The position numbers were made by a program, and so were the translations under genes. Below are positions 14,000-26,603 of a stretch of DNA of 64,000 bases, in pieces (within the stretch, counting starts at the first letter, position 1; every line of letters starts with the position of its first letter). The stretch is taken from the NCBI GenBank assembly GCA_051294375.1, contig CM119269.1, forward strand, positions 21,623,665 through 21,687,664, in the 5' to 3' direction. The notes beneath the pieces are model-generated. The model did not search any database. It was given only the letters and a program-made list of their open reading frames with translations, and was not told the DNA's origin. This stretch comes from Paraspadella gotoi (taxonomy: Eukaryota; Chaetognatha).

Positions 14000-15752
14000 G
14001 TAAGTCGCAAAAGATAAGAAGTTTGAACGATTTGAGTCTCTCGCTCTGACAAATTTTATTCACGGCTTTTCATTACAGCGTGAGTACAGGGTGATAATTT
14101 AAAATGAGTCCGCTGAAAAATGATTGTAGTCCTAATGAATTATAAAAATTTTATTTTTTTGCCTTCATGGAAATCATATTTTTAGCGGCAATTTAAAATT
14201 TTATCCTTGTTTCATATTTAAAATATATAAATAGATTTATATTAAATCATTAAAAAATATTAAAAATTAAATTTATATTTTACCAAACTTTTATATTTTT
14301 ACTATTACATTAGTCTTGGATGATTAACGGAGCGAAACATATTGCAGAATATATCTGTAAATTCAATTTGTGGAATTTTGGGCAACCATTTTATCGAGTC
14401 GTCAATGTAGGGCAGGCATGCGTTTCACTAGGATTTCTCGTAGTCTGTCTTTTAGACTCTTAATGTCGTCTACCAACAACATTCGCAAGTTGCTTTCCGT
14501 TTAAACGCAAAGAAAAAGCTGTCGTCGGGCGTTCTGAGTCATTTACATTTTAAGCTAAATTCATAAATATAATATATATATCTAGAACAAAAACTGTTAA
14601 TAATGGCCAAAACGCAGACACCTAGGTCAAAGCTTTCAAACTACCAAAAAAAAACACAACACTTTTTCCAGTTTTTGGATCATTTAGTGTGAAAACATCA
14701 GAAATTGAGAGTAAGTTTAAACATCAATGTTGTAAGTAGTGAATAATATCAGTCATTGCACAATATTAATTTCGTCGGGGTCTTTGATTAACTAGAATCA
14801 ACTTCTGAAAAATATTAAATTTTAGGAATTTGATTTCCGCTACAATTCTGCTTTGTTACAAAAAATAATTAAAACTTGTTAAAATACACATAAATTCCAG
14901 GAAGGTCGAAAAAAGTCAACCTTATTGACTGAGAATCAATTTCTTCACTTTCAAATGTTTTTTTTCTTATTCACTCTGTCGCTTTCTTAGAATTCTTGGA
15001 TTGCTCGTCTTAGATATTCTAGAATGTAGATTGTCGTAATAATCATGTGATTGCTGCTCGAATTGGTGCATTGATTAATGCTCGATCTAGATTTATTGCT
15101 TTTGCTTGTTTTGCTTGTTTGCTGAAATAAAATGATGATGTATATTGTTAAAAAACGTAGAAAGAATGAGGTAAGTTGATTGATTGATCGATTGGAACCC
15201 GGTGATTGATCAATTTGGCACGCTCTGCCACCTCACATTTAACTCATCACGGCTTTATCCTATTCTTCTCTCCGCTTTTTTCCTCTTTTTCTCCCCTTTA
15301 ATCGCTTTTTTCTACGCATATCCATAACTTAATGTCTTTTGGTCTAACGCCATACATAATACTAATGTATTTTGGTCTACGCAATACTCTCACAACCGTA
15401 ATCGTATTACTACATTTTCCTCTCTTTTTATGTTTTTCGTGATATTTTTTTAATTCTATCGTGTTGTTGTTGTGGCGCTTCCGTATTTTTTTTCTTTATT
15501 TTCCCATAATTATTATTACTTTCCGTAACAAAACGGGATGAAAACAATGCGATTCCTTGCTTTTTATTTATAAAATCTCAATAACAAAAAAAACAACTAA
15601 CTCTCTTCTTTCGTCTCTTTTTTTTTTCTTATAATTTCATTGCATTCGTAATAAACTTTCCAGATCCTTTTTTTACATGTATTAATAAACGAACAAATCT
15701 AATCTTTTCCTCTTAAGTTCTTAATGCTTCTTATGACGACCGACAAATCCAG

Positions 15753-18457
15753 ACCAATTTGTACCCAGCTCTGACCTTCTTCCATCAACGCCCAACCCTC
15801 CATCTCCAACCAATTTTCTCTTTTCGATTCCCGACATCAAAGATCGAAAGCAGGAGGAGGGAGGAGGAGGAGAGAGGAGAGGAGAAATGAGAAGAAGCGA
15901 TCGCTTCTCGAAAACCAATATACGACGACGAACGACGACGACACGAGCCGACGAGACGACGACGATTCGCGTCTCGAAAAATTAAGGAAAATCGAAAAAA
16001 AGGCTTCCAAAAAATTTTCCCCCGGGGGAAAAGAAAAAAAATGGGGGAAAAGTTTCCCCCGGAAAAAGTCTCAAGGAGCGAAAGATCGGAAAAAAACGAG
16101 TCAAAGAGAAAACATCCGAAAAACGAAGAGAAGAAGAAGCAAGGAGTCGAAGGACGCCAGGAATGAGAGGAGCGAGCAGCGGTGGAGGGGACGCGGCTGC
16201 GGCTTCGGCAGTAGCGAGGAACGCGGCTCTGCCGTTGCGAAAGCGCGCGTCCCGGCGCTCCGTAACAGCGCTGCGCGGGGAAGAAAAATGAGAAACCAGA
16301 CGGAAGCGAATCAATGATCGAATCTTCTTTCAAAAATCGTCGCAGCTTTCGATCCTTTTTCTGTCCAGAGGATCCAAGTCGAATCTAAGCGTCGACCGAT
16401 CGAGAATTTGAGCGCCGATCTAAACGAGGTCCACGCCACCCGCGCCGATCCGGCCCATGTTGGCTTCCGTTGCTCGATGGGTCATGGATTCTTCACGAAT
16501 CTCCAACGAATTTTCCTCTTCGACACGATCACGTCGTCTTCACGGTGAGCGACGAACTCACCCGAACGAAAAGATAGCGGCGCCGAAATCGCGTGATCGA
16601 TGACGCCGCCGCTTCATCGGACGTCAACGCCACTTTCGATCTTTGCCGAGCGGTCTACTTCCGACTCAACTCTCTCCTCCGACAAAAACTAACAAGATAC
16701 ACGACGCACGACGACGACGACGACCGACAGAGATGATGATTAGATACTTTTGTCATCATCGACTACACGGTGTCGATGAAAGACGAATCAAAATCACTTC
16801 CGGTGACGCCGACTCCTTTGGATGGCAATCCCAGACGCCGAAAACCTATAAAGCCCAACGAAATCCGAGGATTTATCCGGAATCAGTTGCCGGAAAAACC
16901 GGCGCTTTTGCGAAACCGAATTGCCGTTTCGGAAGTGAGGTGAAGACGTCTTCCGGGGAACTCTGCGGCCGGATCCATCGGACCTCAGTCTCAATCGCGC
17001 TTCGCCACTTACGACGACCTGCTTCGATAGATCGACCGACTTCCTCGCGGCGGCGGCGGCGGCAGCGGCAGCGGCGACACCAGCCAAGCACCGCGTCACC
17101 TTCGGCTCCGTCTCTCAAAAAGTCTCCTTCCGCGCTTCGCCGCCGCCGCTGCCCGCCGCTGCTGGGCGGCTTCGTCTCCATCCGAACTGGCCGAGCCGTT
17201 CCTTCGCGATCTCCCGCGATGGATCCGTCGAGCTCGTTTGTTCCACGCCTCGTCGAAGGGGGAAGACGGCGCAGCCGAAAGAGGGGATGTGGACAAGATG
17301 TTGCGGCGTTCGTGATGCGGAGAGCCGGCGTCGATTGTCGGCGATGAAGGAGGAAGAGGAGGAAGGGCGAGAAGTGGAGGGGTTGTCGGGGAGAGGAAGA
17401 GGAAGGGGGTGAGGAGTGAAGGAAATGTCGGGCGGAGAGACGAGACCCGTCCAAACTAATAGAACTGACAATCGATTTTGATAAACTGAAAAAGGATGGC
17501 GCTTGGACGAAAGAAACTCCCCAACTCTCCGCCCGACAAATCCCGTCAAGATGCAAGACATCTTCCCTCCGCAAGGACAAAACACCTCCAACAGTCGTCG
17601 ACGACTCTCGATCCAAACGACTCCAACATCTTCGTCGCCGATTCCTCTCGATGCTCATCGATCAACAAACGCCTTCCCTCGATTTACGATTTCGGAGAAA
17701 AAGCCAACAAGAAAAGAAGAAAGAGAGAAAAGAAGAAGCCTTGGCGACGAAGCGTTGGACCCTTCCGATCCACCCTTTAACGCGGAACGAAACGCCGTCT
17801 CCTCCCTCCACCGTCTCCCCCCTCACCTGACAAATCTCTTGCTTCGTCCTCTCTCTCTCCCAAACTTTTCTCTTCCTGCGAAAACCACAAGAGAAATGGA
17901 TTTTTCTCCTCCCAACCCGTGCTCCCTTCTTCTCCGAAAACGTCTCGTCACTACTGTCTCTATCAAGGCGTCGCCGAATCTCGCCAAAGCTCTCTAAGCC
18001 GGCTCTGTCCTCTGCTTCCTCTTACTATTTCCGTGCTCGAGCTCGTTCTTTCTCATCGGTTTCCAATTTTGCCTTTCTCATCCCTTCATTCTATTTCACA
18101 TCTCCCTCATCTTTTTCTTTTCCTCCACATCATTTCTCTTTTTCATCCACCATCTTCCTTTCTCAATCTTTCATCTGCTCTACCCTGTATCGTCGCGCGT
18201 TCCTCACTCGTGTACTACACCCGACCCTCACCCAAATCACCCACCTCCTTTCCTACTCACACCGCCCACGTGTCCCCCGCGTGTTTTCTCCTCATCCGCT
18301 TTCCTCTTTCCTCCTTCTCCTCCTCCTTCCTCCATCTCTTCTCTCCTCCCCAACTTCTCCCTCCCAGCCTCGTTTGGCCAGCATCCGCTGCTCACATCAA
18401 CGGAGATCGACTCGTTGTCAGGAACCCGCACAATTCGACCCATCTACGCCGGCACAG
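15753..18457 (+). pseudogene. Broken exon 2 of AIP3-like gene, copy 2
   Basis: Same sequence as 4142-6846 shifted by 11611. The exon matches 33149-35844 but the reading frame is repeatedly lost. Confidence 0.7.
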
Positions 18458-18900
18458 GTTTTTTTTTAATAGTTGTTAAATTTGGTATCATTAACTATTG
18501 TTAGTTGTTTTTTTTTAGTTTCTTAAGTATTTTATCGCTTTTAGTTTAGAAATTTATATCTTCGTTTGTTTTTTTGTATTTTGTTTCTTTTTAATTTTTT
18601 TCTTTGTGTTTTTTTTTTTGTTAATTTTTTTTTAACTTTGTTGTAGATTTTTATGTTTTAACTTTATTCTTTCTTTTTATCTATTTTTTCCATTTTTGGT
18701 TATTTTGTGTTCTTTGTTCTTTTTGGTTAAATTTTCATTTTTCAGGATTAGGATATTAATATAATGTTAGATAATGAAATATTAATTCAACTTTTTTCTT
18801 GTTCTTTCATTCTTCTATTTTAAGTAAATCATAGGTTTACCATTTCAATATTTCATTTAAACCTATTTCTTATCAAATCCACCTCTCTATCGTAACGAGG

Positions 18901-19526
18901 TTAACGGGTGCGACAAACGTCAAACCTGCATTTTTTCGGTTAAAATTGAAAACCGAAGATTTGAAGAAGAAAGTTGACGATATGAAAGACATTCACGTGG
19001 CTTATAGTGAAGAAGTATCGCATAAGACCGATTCAAATCAGGCGCAGAGATATGATGACCGCCGTACAGAATACCAGTAGAGGTATACAACATACCCATA
19101 AATACGGTTTCTCTATTACTATTAAGATAGTTTGACTGAGTCTTGAATAAAAATCCATTCAAAACTGATTAGACCTGTTTTAACTAAAATTCTCGAGGCT
19201 GAATGTATTGAATTTTAATAAAAATTTAAGGTTGACAGAAATTTCTTTTTACTTACTTTTAGCTTTTTTTTCACCTACAGTTTTGCTTAATGTTTTACTC
19301 AGAATATAGTATAAAACACTTTAAAGTTCTCCTCACTAATTTTTTGACAATATGACATTTTACGCAATCATTGTAACCCTCATTCAGACATCAGGCAAAG
19401 CGCGAAGGTGATCAACTCTTGAAGATCTTCAAGCGCGATGCATCTCACTGGCGGCTCCAACGACTTCAATTCCCAAGTTCCATCGTCGCCTTCACAACGA
19501 CATGAACCAAAGGTCTTCAAGAGCTC
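18901..19526 (+). pseudogene. Broken exons 3 and 4 of AIP3-like gene, copy 2
   Basis: 18901-19082 and 19388-19526 repeat the damaged exons 3 and 4 of copy 1, shifted by 11611. Confidence 0.6.
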
Positions 19527-20298
19527 GTCAGAAGTGTCATTAATTTTTTAAGTTATTGAGTTAAGTGTTAACTAGTTAAGTGTTCATCCCTTACAAGATC
19601 ATAACAATAGTAAAAGATGAACCCTCACTCTCGTCCGTTTATTAACGTACAGAGACATTGCTTTCTATCAATGTATCAATTTGTTAAATATGTTTTAAAG
19701 AGTGTTTTAATTGTATGAAAAGGGCCACTCCTAGCGGTTAACATTGGTTAAGAACATTTTTTAAAACTTTTTCCATGCTTACAAGAAAGATTGGAGATAA
19801 AAATTAATTATATTTGCTCTCGATAAAAAAAAATAATTTTCCAGTCAATATAGGTTTCTTTACTTTTATTATGAGAAGTTCTTAAAATAGACGCAGCATC
19901 CTTTCAATTAAGGACACTTCAGATCTCGATCATTTTAAACATGTTTATTTTCCCCATCGCATTCCAAAGCTTTTTTTCCTTCAATTCTTCTTTTCTCCTT
20001 TTGTTTCGCGTCGTTCGACCGCGAAATCCTTTTGTCCTATTATTCATTGTCAACTCGCTTTCCCTTTTGTCATTTTCTGAGGGGGACAGGAGGGGACCAA
20101 GCGCAAAATTGTTGGCATAATACTGGTTTGTCTTTTGCTTGTTTAGAAGATAAATTTTCTATTATGCAGTTTAATTATGGCCGCTATTCGTTTTTTTAAA
20201 CACGTTTGTTGCTACGAATATCAATTATCAATGATTTAATAAATTGTACCAAAAGCACATGGGACAAATAAAAGAAAACAGTCAATACAAACCTTGTA

Positions 20299-20476
20299 TT
20301 TATGGCGCGATACGTAAGATTCCGCGAGCAGCTTCCTCGTTGTGCGTGCAATTCTGCGCAGTGCGTAAAATGTATTTGGCGAAAAAAAAGGGAAAAAAAG
20401 ACGACGTAAAAATCTTTGAGCTTTTCTTTTCCTCCAAAGGGTTAATGTGTTGAGCCAAACATTCAAGACTTTTTTT

Positions 20477-20518
<42 letters not shown>

Positions 20519-21617
20519 CACTCTCTCTCTCTCTCTCACTCTTCTCTCTCTCTCTCTCTCTCTCCCTCTCTCTCTCTCGCTCCCTCTCCCTCTCTCTTTC
20601 TCTTTCATCTCTCTCTCATCCCTCTCTTTTTCAATTCAGAGGACGAGCAGAGAGAGAGAGAGGAGGAGCAGAGAGAAGGAGGAGAAGAGAGAGAGGAGAG
20701 AGAGAGAGAGAGCAGAGAGAGCAGAGAGAGAGAGAGGCAAGAGAAGAGAGCCGAGAGAAAAAAAGTCTGCATGTTGGCCTCAACACATTTAACCCTTTGG
20801 AGGGAAAAGAAAAGCTCAAAGATTTTTACGTCGCTTCTTTTTTTCCCTTTTTTTTTCGCCAAATAGCATTTACGCGATCTGCGCAGAATTCCACGCACAA
20901 CGAGGAAGCTCGCTCGCGAATCTTTACTCGTGTATCGCGCCATAAAATGGAGTTTCTGATTGAGTGCATTGCTGGAGCGAAGAGACTGAGATGAGAGAGA
21001 ATGAGAGCAAGAGAGAGAGAGAGAGCGAGAAGGTATAGAGAGGGCGAAGAGACGCGTGAATACGAGAGGAGAGACGAGAGGAATCTAGGTAATCGTCACA
21101 TTCATACATTCAAAAAGAGAGATGAAAAGAGCACAGTGGGGATAAAGAGATGAGAAAAATACAAAAGTCTCAAAGAGAGAAGAGAGAGAGAAGACAGAGA
21201 CAGAAGGACACACACACACACATTAGGCAGATCATCCTCTTCCTTGTTGCCAGTGGCATTTTCTTTGAACAAATTCGCTTTCATAACCGAAGTAGAGGGC
21301 GCCTTCATGACCTCACCTTCAGCGCACGTCCGTGGATCTTATGTTCTCCACGAGTCTCATCCTTTCTTTCTTTCTCTCTCACCCTTCCCATTCGTGAGAA
21401 GATAAAGATGATATAGCATTGAAGTTGAATAGGGCGAGAGAGAGAGGGCGGAGAGAGAGAGAAAGAGAGAGAGAACAGATAGACAGAAAGACAGAGAGAA
21501 AGCAGCCCACAGTACAGACACAATATTAAAACCACAATGGTGTTGACGCACATCACAACTGGAAACTGAGATAATGGCAAAAAATAGGAAATGACAAACC
21601 AAACATTCGGCCCCCAC

Positions 21618-21654
<37 letters not shown>

Positions 21655-22018
21655 CTTCTCGTCTCTCTCTCTTCTCTCTCATCTCTCTCGCTCTCTGTCT
21701 CTCTAATCTCTGCTCTCACTCTATCTCACTTTCGTTCATTCTAGTCTGTTCGACTCACCAAGCCGCCAACCGGCGGAGAACATAAAAAAGTATGAGGAAG
21801 AAATTAAAATAGATAAACACCAAAATAAAAAGCAGAAAGAAAGAAAGAGAAGGAGGAGAAGAGAAAAGAGAAAAAGAAGAGAAGAAAAGAGAAGAAGAAA
21901 GAAAGGGAAAGAAAAAGAAGAGAGTAATGAGATGAGAAAGGCGTTTGCAGATAAAAAAAGAGAATGGTGAGCGAGGGATATACTCTGGAATGGCGGCGAC
22001 TGATGCTGGGGGGGGGCA
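20299..22018 (-). repeat. Inverted copy of spacer 8688-10135 with foldback
   Basis: 20299-20465 is a forward copy of about 9711-9885. From 20465 to 22018 the sequence is the reverse complement of 8688-10135, ending at a G9 run that mirrors the C9 run at 8688. The forward and inverted pieces make a near-palindrome centred near 20630. (CT)n and (GA)n tracts fill most of it. The arms differ by indels, as the locus copies do. Confidence 0.75.
21222..21308 (-). CDS. Possible coding exon (unknown), minus strand
   Basis: An open stretch on the minus strand reads MKAPSTSVMKANL, then KENATGNKEEDDLPN, and then meets a (GT)n run that could supply a splice donor at 21221. A degraded plus-strand version lies around 9343-9437, in the same orientation as the AIP3-like gene, so this could be an upstream exon of that gene. 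Composition looks coding, but no family is recognised and no acceptor is clear. Low confidence. Confidence 0.25.
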
Positions 22019-22099
22019 CGGCGTAATAACGTCACAAACAAATATCTCACAAACAAGAATTTTCTCTTTGCATTTCAAAATGGACAGGAGAAAGGAGAG

Positions 22100-22480
22100 A
22101 GAGGGTTGGAGGGAGCAAAGGGGTGGAGGGGCGTGCCAAGTTGCGAGTGGCAAGCGGTGGAGATGGAAGGTGAGAGGAGGAGAAGGTGGAGGGGAGCAGA
22201 GGGCGTCGAGGCTGGCAGAGGGTTGAGGGGGAGGGGTGGCAAGGGTGGAGCTGGCGGGTGGAGTGGAAAGGGTGGAGATGGCAAGGGTGGAGGAGGAAAG
22301 GGTGGAGGAGCAAGGTGTGAGGTGGGCGGGAAGGGGGAGGAGGAGAAGTTGAGTTGGAGTGGCAGGTGCGATGTGCATCTGGGGAGGAAAGCGGTGGAGC
22401 TGCAAGGTGGAGAGGAAAGGTGCGAGCTGCAAGGGTGGAGGGGCCCAAAGGGTGGAGGAAGGCTGGGAGGGATGAGGGGA
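22100..22480. repeat. GGTGGAG-rich degenerate minisatellite
   Basis: Irregular repetition of AAGGGTGGAG and GGTGGAGNTGCAAG-type units, giving long Pro/Ser/Leu-rich open frames on the minus strand that I regard as by-products. It lies between the inverted spacer and the gap at 22631. Confidence 0.7.
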
Positions 22481-22630
22481 AATGGGATGGATGGAGTAGG
22501 AACAACAACGTCGGGGCGAAAATAATAATGAAAACTGACAGATTTCTCCAAGATATTGAAGAGAAGAGGATGGGTGCGGGCTGGAGCGTGAAGAGATGAG
22601 GGAAAGTTTTAAAGAGATACTCTCTCATGT

Positions 22631-22655
22631 NNNNNNNNNNNNNNNNNNNNNNNNN
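22631..22655. other. Assembly gap (25 N)
   Basis: Run of 25 N; the following sequence resumes in a (GA)n tract equivalent to about 10128. Confidence 0.99.
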
Positions 22656-23280
22656 TGAGAGAGAGAGAGAGAGATAAACAAAAAGCTTGATCGCCTTAGA
22701 AAACATCGGCTCAAAAAAAAAGTGGATGTGTCTACTGTGTACTATTGGAAGAGGAAGGGATCTTTGGATACTGGATGGAAGCGTGGGGAATGATTATTGG
22801 GCTTTGTGGGCAATAGGGTGGGCTATGGCGTGGGCAATGGGGTAGGCGTGGTCGGGAAGAAGAACCGAGAAATAAAAACTGTGTGGAAGAAAACAGTGGG
22901 AAAAAAAATAAAAGAAAGTGTTATGGTAGGAGAGGGAAATTAAAGAGATGATGAAAGGTGAAGATAGAAGATGAAGAAAGAGAGATGGGACAAGGGTGCT
23001 AGGATAAAGAAATATAAAGGAAGGGACTAGGAGATAAGGGGAAAATTGAAAAGAGAAAGATAGAAAAATAAATTGACTAAGGTGCTATGAAAAGAAAACA
23101 AGTAACAGAAAAGAGTGTGAGAAAAAGAAAATAGAAATATTGAGAAAATAAACATTAAAAAAAAATAAAAGAAAGGGGAAAGGTGTAGATATAAGAAGAC
23201 ACCGCATTAGATGAGGAAGAAAGAGAAACGAGTGAGAGAGAGAGAGGGAAAAGAGAGAGAAGAGAGAGAGAGAGAGAGGA

Positions 23281-23312
<32 letters not shown>

Positions 23313-23468
23313 AGATAGAGAGAGAGAGGAGAGGAACGACAGCGGAAAAAAGTGAAGCGAAATTAGGGCAAAGAATGGAAGGGCAGTCAAAGCTGAGCAG
23401 GGGAAAAGAAACGATTTCGCGTTAAAGCCTTCAGTGAAATTCCGGTGGAAGAGAGAGAGAGAGGAGAG

Positions 23469-23508
<40 letters not shown>

Positions 23509-24144
23509 GTGTCGCGATCAAGAGCTTTGAATTTTGAATAAAGGGAGGAGCCGAAACAAATATTTTCGGCACCAAGCTACAAATGGAATATCGAGTGCTT
23601 GGTATTTTAGATCTTTTTTTTTCTCTAATGCTTGTTCAAGCTTGGTACGTGAGGTTGGTATTGGTGTTTGCGATACAGACGGTTTAACCAGTCTGTTCAA
23701 ACGCAGGTATTCTTTGAAAATATATCGACGCGTCTCAGATTGTACCATTGTTGATTTTGGTTGCCTTAAAGGTTCCAAACCCATCGTATCCGCAGCTCTC
23801 TGCTGGTCTATTGCAGTCGTTCCAAGGCCATTGCATCGGCGGTTCTTGCAGTCCGGCAAGCCATCGACTTTCCGTATCGGCGCTCGATTCGTAATATTTC
23901 ATCCTGGATTCCGGCGCCGGATTCCGGAACCAAATTCGCCCTCGGCTACAAAAAAAAATGACGCATGCCGTTTTTTTCTCGCTCGCACACCTGGTTCCCC
24001 GTTTCGCCTTCGTGTGCAAGAGGACTATGCGCCGCCCTGCATACTTAGACGGTGACGTCGAATGTAGTTTGGATGATTGGAGTTCATTAATATCATTTGC
24101 ATATTGTCGTTTTTTGATTAAAAGTCTTGAGAAATTTCAAATGT
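22656..24144 (+). repeat. Direct copy of spacer 10128-11611
   Basis: From the (GA)n followed by AAACAAAAAGCT the sequence follows 10128-11611 in order with scattered indels, leading into locus copy 3. It contains (GA)n tracts near 23235-23335 and 23450-23505. Short open frames on both strands at 23518-24055 are not kept in the sister copy, so no gene is called. Confidence 0.75.
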
Positions 24145-24909
24145 TGGAAAGGTTTATTATTTGTTATTCGCCAATGATTATGTTTGTTATTTGTTGTTCG
24201 CATTGCAACAGCCGGGTTGCCTGTGATGCCCATTGGAATGGGGCATCTCACTGGCGCGGTTACCCAGGACAGTCTGGCTTTGCAAACGCAGAAGGAAGTC
24301 GTTAGGACTTTTGATAGAACACAACGCCTGACCCAATGGTATTGGCTGAACGATGGTGGATGTGAGGCGGTGTGAATATACCGCCACATTCGCTTCATAC
24401 CTGATACCAAAAAAACGCTTTCGTGCCATATTTGCCACCTCACAAGACGATATGGCAGTATCGGTAATCGCACTTCTGATATCGCCGGTAATCGCACTCT
24501 GATATCGCCATCCGTGGAACCAAGAGTTGCCAGGTATCACCCCCCCCCCCAATCCTGCTCCACCCCGACTTCCCGCCCACGACCGTTAAGCCCCCCCCCC
24601 CCATTGAGTATTGACCGATGGTTGCGGTTATATAAAGCGAAGCGGCGAGAGACCCTGGAATCGAATGGACCCAGGTGGGTTCGTTTTGGGGAGGTTAGGG
24701 TGAGTTTCGCTTCATCAGAATTAATACTGAAGCTTTTAAATAAATGACAAAACGACGATCGAGTTCGATCAGAGAAATAATTTAAGGAAAATGATTGAAA
24801 GAATGCTGACTTGCTGAAGTGTCATATTTTTCTGTTCAGCTACCTCTCTTTCTTTCTTACTTTCTTTCTCTCTCTCTCTCTCTCACTTCTCTCCCTCTCC
24901 CTCTCTCTC

Positions 24910-24940
<31 letters not shown>

Positions 24941-25052
24941 ATTTCATATGGCCAAAGGGGAGGCAGACTCGGAGGTAATGGGGTGATGGATATTGGATGC
25001 ATATAGTAAGTCGCTCGAGGGCAACCGAAGAGAAATGGATTCTAGGTTATTT

Positions 25053-25123
<71 letters not shown>

Positions 25124-25262
25124 CACTCTCCACTCTCACTCTTCTGCTCTCTCGATGCCAACTGACAATCTTATACTTAGAAATATTGTTCACATTCGCA
25201 CAATTTAAAACTGGTGAATGATTAATATTCTACATGAGCCAACAATTTTTACTTAGAATCGC

Positions 25263-25330
<68 letters not shown>

Positions 25331-25410
25331 TTCTCTCTCTCTCTCTCTCTCTCTCATTCCCACCTCGCGTTGGTGATAAGCAGCACTCACTCACATCTCT
25401 AGTCACGTGA

Positions 25411-26603
25411 TATAACCGACCCCAAATTACCAAATCTCCCTTCACACAAACGCCGCTTCCATTTTTCCACAAAAAAAGTTCCCCAATCTCCCGCAAGCAA
25501 TCTCCCCGCCAAGCAATCTGTCTTCGACCAAGCTCCGGCAAGCAGGCTCCGCAACCACCGCCGCATCAGCCGCAGCAGCGACAGCAGCAACAGCAGCACG
25601 ACAACAACGACAGCAGCAGCCCGACGCCGCCTCGTCGATCAGCGGCCGGGCCTCGCCGGAATCCCTCGTCGAGTTCGAGGACCGCCAGTTCAAACGCCGA
25701 CGCAGACGACGACGCCGTCTCCCGGCGTCAAAGTGACGCCGCCGACTCCGCCGGCTCAACCGACGCCGCGAATTCCACCGACGCAGCTCTCGTCTCAAAT
25801 GCCGACGTTGACAAGATCCGCTTCCCATTTGGAAAGAGGATCCTTGACTCAGAGGCCGATGGTACAAGGATATTGTCGTCGTGTAAGCCAATGACGAGAG
25901 GATCGAAAGACGATAACGATTACGATGATCCTGACGACGGAAGAACGCCGCACTCAGCCGTGCAGCAGCTCAAACCGCGCCGTGGCAAGGAACCCGTCAG
26001 CGCCGCCCAAGGCTGACCAGCGGGGCAGGGCCCGTGCCATGGCGGCCGCTAAGGCTATGGAGGAGGCGGCGGAGAAGGAGACGACGACGAATAATTTGAC
26101 CGCCTCCTCCGCGCGACGGGCGCCGCCGCCGCCCGCCGCCGCCGCCAAGGATACTTCTCCGCCCAAATCGCCGAAAGGCAGCGCCGCCGCGGCAGCGAGA
26201 GCCAGGGCGGCAAGCAGCAGTGGCGGCGGCGGAGGAGAAAAACTAAGGAAACGAAGACAGGAAATTAGGTCGGGCGGAATTCGTCCGGCGCCGCCGACCA
26301 CGCCGATTTCCCGGCACCGTCCTCGCCTTTACTCCGGCGTTTCCGGAGAGTCTCCTCGATTCACCCCAGCTTTCTCGGCGCAGGACTTCGGTTCGCCGGA
26401 AGATCCGGTCAAGATTTTTCGAAAATATCGCTAGTTTTGGTCAACGGGGATGTCAAGAGGCGGTGGAGGCGGCGGCGGAAGCGGTGGCGACGCCGACAGC
26501 ACGCCGGGGTCAGCTCCGGCAGCGCGAGGCAAACGGAAACAGATTCTCGGCAAGGTTTCGGGACTCAAGACAAATAGAACCACGATCGATATGCAACCGA
26601 AGC
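25411..26603 (+). pseudogene. Broken exon 1 of AIP3-like gene, copy 3
   Basis: Counterpart of 30222-31413 ending at the same AAGC/GTAAGT donor. The frame is interrupted by a few indels, for example within the Gln-rich and Ala-rich stretches; an open piece remains at 25925-26434. Confidence 0.7.

Larger units (their letters stand above)
11612..20298 (+). repeat. Locus copy 2 (exact duplicate of 1-8687)
   Basis: Second exact instance of copy 1; the identity ends at 20298, where copy 1 continues with C9 (8688 on) and this copy with TTTATGGCGCG. Because the two share every indel relative to copies 3 and 4, they must come from one underlying sequence. Regions 11612-12795, 14000-15752 and 18458-18900 hold no gene beyond intron or flanking sequence with (CT)n tracts. 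Confidence 0.9.

Noticed and set aside
22047-22706. 219-codon Pro/Ser/His-rich minus-strand frame
   Set aside because: Produced by the GGTGGAG minisatellite and runs through the N gap.
23518-24055. Overlapping open frames on both strands between the locus copies (e.g. RRYIFKEYLRLNRL on the minus strand)
   Set aside because: In the sister sequence 11046-11490 the frames differ because of indels, and no exon borders agree; not enough for a gene call.
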